61,924 nucleotides of DNA from Cellulomonas_A sp047229345. GTDB taxonomy: Bacteria; Actinomycetota; Actinomycetes; Actinomycetales; Cellulomonadaceae. Every line of letters starts with the position of its first letter. Position 1 is the first letter of the stretch. Positions 59,547-61,924 of the stretch are shown piece by piece. The position numbers and the translations under genes were made by a program. The DNA lies in assembly GCF_047229345.1 (NCBI RefSeq), contig NZ_JBFTER010000018.1, forward strand, positions 1 to 61,924, read 5' to 3'. The notes below the pieces were generated by a model that was not told where the DNA came from, did no database searches, and saw only the letters and a list, made by a program, of their open reading frames with translations.

Positions 59547-60389
59547 GTGCGCATCGACCTCCACACCCACTCGACCGCCTCGGACGGCACCGAGCCGCCC
59601 GCCGAGGTCGTCGCGTCCGCCGCACGCGCGGGCCTCGACGTCGTCGCGCTCACGGACCACGACACGACCGCGGGCTGGGCCGAGGCCGAGCGGGCGGCGC
59701 ACGAGCACGGCGTGGCGCTCGTCCGCGGGACCGAGGTCTCGGCGCGGGCCCGCGGCGTCAGCGTGCACCTGCTCGCCTACCTGCAGGACCCGGCGCACCC
59801 CGCGCTGGTCGCCGAGCTCGAGCGCACCCGCGTCGCGCGCGACGGGCGGGCCCGCGCGATGGTCGACCTCATCGCCGCGGACCACCCGCTGACCTGGGAA
59901 GACGTGCTCGAGCACACGAGCCCCGGCACGGTCGTCGGCCGCCCGCACATCGCCGACGCGCTCGTGCGCCTCGGGGTCGTCGCCAGCCGGGACGCCGCCT
60001 TCGCCGAGCTCCTGCGCAGCGACGGGCCGTACCACGTGCCGCACTACGCGCCGTCGGCGGCCGACGCGGTGCGCGCGGTGCGGGCCGCCGGGGGAGTGCC
60101 GGTGTTCGCCCACCCCGGCGCGGACGGCCGCGGCCGCATCGTGCCCGACGCGGTGTTCGACGAGCTCGCCGCCGCGGGCCTCGCGGGGCTCGAGGTGCAC
60201 CACCGCGACCACGGGCCGGCGCAGCGCGAGCGCCTGACCGGGATCGCGGAGCGGCTGGGCCTGCTCGTGACCGGGTCGAGCGACTACCACGGAGCCGGCA
60301 AGGCCAACCGCCTCGGCGAGAACCTGACCCCGCCCGCCGTCCTGGCGGACATCGAGAAGGAAGGGGCCGTGCCGGTGGTGCGCCCGTGA
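59547..60389 (+). CDS. PHP-domain phosphoesterase
   Basis: Predicted 280-residue metal-dependent phosphoesterase. All PHP metal motifs are present: DLHTHSTASDG, ALTDHDTTAG, a mid-protein GRPHIADAL insertion, PVFAHPGA and TGSSDYHGAGK. Closest known relatives hydrolyse 3',5'-nucleoside bisphosphates or trim RNA 5' ends (RNase AM/YciV type). GTG 59547 follows TAGGGT by 7 nt (leaderless). It overlaps marC by GTGA. Confidence 0.92.
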   Translation: MRIDLHTHSTASDGTEPPAEVVASAARAGLDVVALTDHDTTAGWAEAERAAHEHGVALVRGTEVSARARGVSVHLLAYLQDPAHPALVAELERTRVARDGRARAMVDLIAADHPLTWEDVLEHTSPGTVVGRPHIADALVRLGVVASRDAAFAELLRSDGPYHVPHYAPSAADAVRAVRAAGGVPVFAHPGADGRGRIVPDAVFDELAAAGLAGLEVHHRDHGPAQRERLTGIAERLGLLVTGSSDYHGAGKANRLGENLTPPAVLADIEKEGAVPVVRP

Positions 60390-61009
60390 ACGACGTCGTC
60401 GACCTGCGCCTCCTCAGCGAGGTCTTCATCACCCTGTTCGTCATCATGGACCCGCCCGGGACGGTGCCGATCTTCCTGGGCCTGACCAGCACGATGACCC
60501 GGCAGCAGCGCAACCGCGCGGCGCGCCAGGCGATCCTCGTCGCGTTCGGCGTCATCGTGTCGTTCGCGGTGTTCGGCCAGCAGCTGCTCGCGTACATGCA
60601 CATCTCCCTGCCGGCGCTCCAGGCGTCGGGCGGGCTCCTGCTGCTGCTCGTGGCCATGGAGCTGCTGACCGGGAAGATGGAGGAGCCCGAGCCGTCGGGG
60701 AACGGCAACGTCAACGTCGCGCTCGTGCCGCTCGGCACGCCGCTGCTCGCCGGGCCGGGTGCGATCGTCGCGACGATGGTCTTCGTGCAGGCGACCGACG
60801 GGTCGACGGCCGACTGGGTCGCGATCGGGCTCGGCGTGCTGGCGGTGCACCTCTGCCTCTACCTCGCGATGCGGTTCGCCAACGTGATCCACCGCGTGCT
60901 CGGGGACTCGGGCGTCATCCTCGTGACCCGCATCGCCGGGCTCCTGCTCGCCGCGATCGCGGTGCAGCTCGTGGCGGACGCCGTGCGGGCGTTCGTGCAG
61001 CAGGGCTGA
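60386..61009 (+). CDS. MarC-family integral membrane protein
   Basis: Predicted 207-residue protein with six helices. VFITLFVIMDPPGTVPIFLGLTSTM is the family hallmark (MDPxGxxPxF), repeated in inverted form as LVPLGTPLLAGPGAIVATMVF. Despite the name, MarC is not needed for multiple antibiotic resistance in E. coli and its function is open. GTG 60386 overlaps the PHP stop. No strong terminator follows; CCGCGC/GCGCGG at 61023-61045 is weak. Confidence 0.93.
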   Translation: MNDVVDLRLLSEVFITLFVIMDPPGTVPIFLGLTSTMTRQQRNRAARQAILVAFGVIVSFAVFGQQLLAYMHISLPALQASGGLLLLLVAMELLTGKMEEPEPSGNGNVNVALVPLGTPLLAGPGAIVATMVFVQATDGSTADWVAIGLGVLAVHLCLYLAMRFANVIHRVLGDSGVILVTRIAGLLLAAIAVQLVADAVRAFVQQG

Positions 61010-61133
61010 CCGGCCCGCCGTCCCGCGCTCGGGTCGCCCGCGCGGCCCCTGGTCCGGCGGTCCGGCGGTCCACGCTGCGGGGCGGCTCGACCTGCGCCGC
61101 CGACCGGCTCGGCGACCCCGCAGGCCCGCCGGC

Positions 61134-61760
61134 TCAGCCGCGCGGCGGCGCCGGTGCCCGCAGGCCGAGGGACCGGAGCTCGAGCGCCGCGAGCGCCCGC
61201 ACCACGTCGGGGTCGCGCCGGCGCCACGCGTCGGCCGGGTCGTCGCTGACCCCGGCGAGCGCGCGGACGGGCTGGGTCGCGAGCGCGCGCAGCGCGAACA
61301 GGTCGAGGTCGGCGGCGGAGTCGAGGATGCGCGACGCGGCCCGGGACCGGCTGACGAACCGCACGCGGGCGCGCAGCCAGGCGCCCAGGACGAGCAGCAC
61401 CGGGACGGCCACGACGACGATCCCGAGCAGCAGCGCGAGCTGCGCCGCGCCGTCCTGGACCTCGACCCCCGCGCGGGCGATGGAGTCCGCGGCGCCGCCC
61501 GCCGCGTCGAACGGGGCTCGGGCGTCGTCACCGACGAGCGGCACCCGGGCGACGGTCTCGCCCGCCGAGCCGAGGCTGTCGGACAGCGAGGACCCCGCGT
61601 CCTCGAGCGTGCGCCCCGGTGCGGCGAGCCGGCTGACCGACTCGTGCACCCACAGCCCCGCGCGTACCCACGCGGCGACCCACACGACGACGAGCAGGTC
61701 ACCGACGAGCTGGCGCGCGAGTCGCCACGGGGTCTGCGCGTAGAGGGCCACGCGGGACAT
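61134..61760 (-). CDS. Hypothetical membrane protein, two helices
   Basis: Predicted 208-residue protein I cannot name. An N-terminal helix (QLVGDLLVVVWVAAWVRAGLWV, about 18-39) leads to an 80-residue outer segment rich in Ala/Gly/Ser/Asp. A second helix follows (LALLLGIVVVAVPVLLVLGAWL, about 108-129), then a basic cytoplasmic tail. The plan suggests a small sensor or accessory of an envelope protein. ATG 61760. Convergent with marC. Confidence 0.7.
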   Translation of the reverse strand: MSRVALYAQTPWRLARQLVGDLLVVVWVAAWVRAGLWVHESVSRLAAPGRTLEDAGSSLSDSLGSAGETVARVPLVGDDARAPFDAAGGAADSIARAGVEVQDGAAQLALLLGIVVVAVPVLLVLGAWLRARVRFVSRSRAASRILDSAADLDLFALRALATQPVRALAGVSDDPADAWRRRDPDVVRALAALELRSLGLRAPAPPRG

Positions 61761-61803
61761 CCTGGCGTGCGCGCCCCCGCGTCGCTCGCCGGCCGCGCAG
61801 CAC

Positions 61804-61838
61804 GACGGGCCGCCCGCTCGGTGAGCGGACGGCCCGTC
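61804..61838. terminator. Terminator of the partial gene at the right edge
   Basis: GACGGGCCG and CCGCTC pair with their complements around a GGT loop, one C/A mismatch; downstream of the minus-strand stop at 61853. Confidence 0.8.
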
Positions 61839-61852
61839 GACGTGCGGGTGGG

Positions 61853-61924
61853 TCAGCCCTGGGCGGGCGACTCCTGCGTGGGGGCCGACGTCGCCTCGCC
61901 CGGCGCGCCCGCGCTGCCACCGCG
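61853..61924 (-). CDS. C-terminal end of an unidentified gene
   Basis: Only the last 23 codons and the stop are visible: a disordered tail rich in Gly, Ala, Ser and Pro, ending ESPAQG. The stop is followed by a strong terminator, which supports a real gene. Such tails occur, for example, in actinobacterial DEAD-box helicases, but identity cannot be read from this fragment. Confidence 0.5.
   Translation of the reverse strand, partial: RGGSAGAPGEATSAPTQESPAQG

Noticed and set aside
61699..61920. Small Arg-rich open frame at the right edge
   Set aside because: It crosses the terminator hairpin and is in a different frame from the tail ending at 61853; composition is that of a shadow frame.

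Overview
The window is about 62 kb of very GC-rich DNA from an actinobacterium. It is most likely a member of the Cellulomonadaceae (Cellulomonas-like): a secreted CE1-type esterase carries a Pro/Thr linker and a CBM2 module, there is a giant secreted amylase-pullulanase, several sugar ABC systems have ROK or DeoR regulators, and many genes look leaderless with a TAnnnT box 6-8 nt before an ATG or GTG. I see no insertion sequence, prophage, tRNA, rRNA or CRISPR array; it reads as ordinary chromosome with accessory carbohydrate loci.

Layout. 1-5.3 kb: partial flavin reductase (-), DUF3017 membrane protein (+), aquaporin (-), then TCA genes icd and mdh (+). 5.5-18.8 kb: starch and sugar block with secreted amylase-pullulanase (+), a lone CUT1 lipoprotein binding protein (-), a ROK regulator followed by a three-gene CUT2 sugar ABC transporter (+), and a secreted CBM2 esterase (-). 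19-26.3 kb: purU (-), an MMPL exporter divergent from its TetR regulator around a 30-bp operator, a GNAT acetyltransferase, then glyA-folD behind a ZTP riboswitch. 26.6-35.6 kb: a 1680-residue secreted nuclease/5'-nucleotidase behind a PHO-box-like repeat, exonuclease III, a DUF5655 protein next to a heptamer repeat, and an MFS exporter divergent from an ArsR-like regulator with a long charged N-terminus.

35.6-43.5 kb (all -): two MacAB-like FtsX exporter cassettes in tandem, one led by an unknown lipoprotein. 43.7-47.1 kb (-): deoR-galT-galK with stop/start overlaps. 47.2-51.2 kb: Mrp, DUF1003, a soluble PRC/MgtE_N/CBS protein (-) and a divergent general-stress-type membrane protein (+). 51.3-57.8 kb: a CUT1 sugar transporter with a GH13 alpha-glucosidase (-), divergent from a degenerate ROK regulator (+) across an AT-rich operator. 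57.8-61.9 kb: aminopeptidase P (-), PHP phosphoesterase and MarC (+), a two-helix membrane protein (-) and the tail of an unidentified gene (-).

How the parts work together: extracellular polymers (alpha-glucan, acylated plant cell wall, nucleic acid) are cut by large secreted enzymes, and the products enter through ABC transporters under local ROK or DeoR control. Oligosaccharides are finished inside by the alpha-glucosidase and the Leloir enzymes. The folate one-carbon genes purU, glyA and folD lie within 7 kb; glyA-folD is probably switched by ZTP. Most neighbouring transcription units are separated by long GC-rich hairpins without U-tracts.
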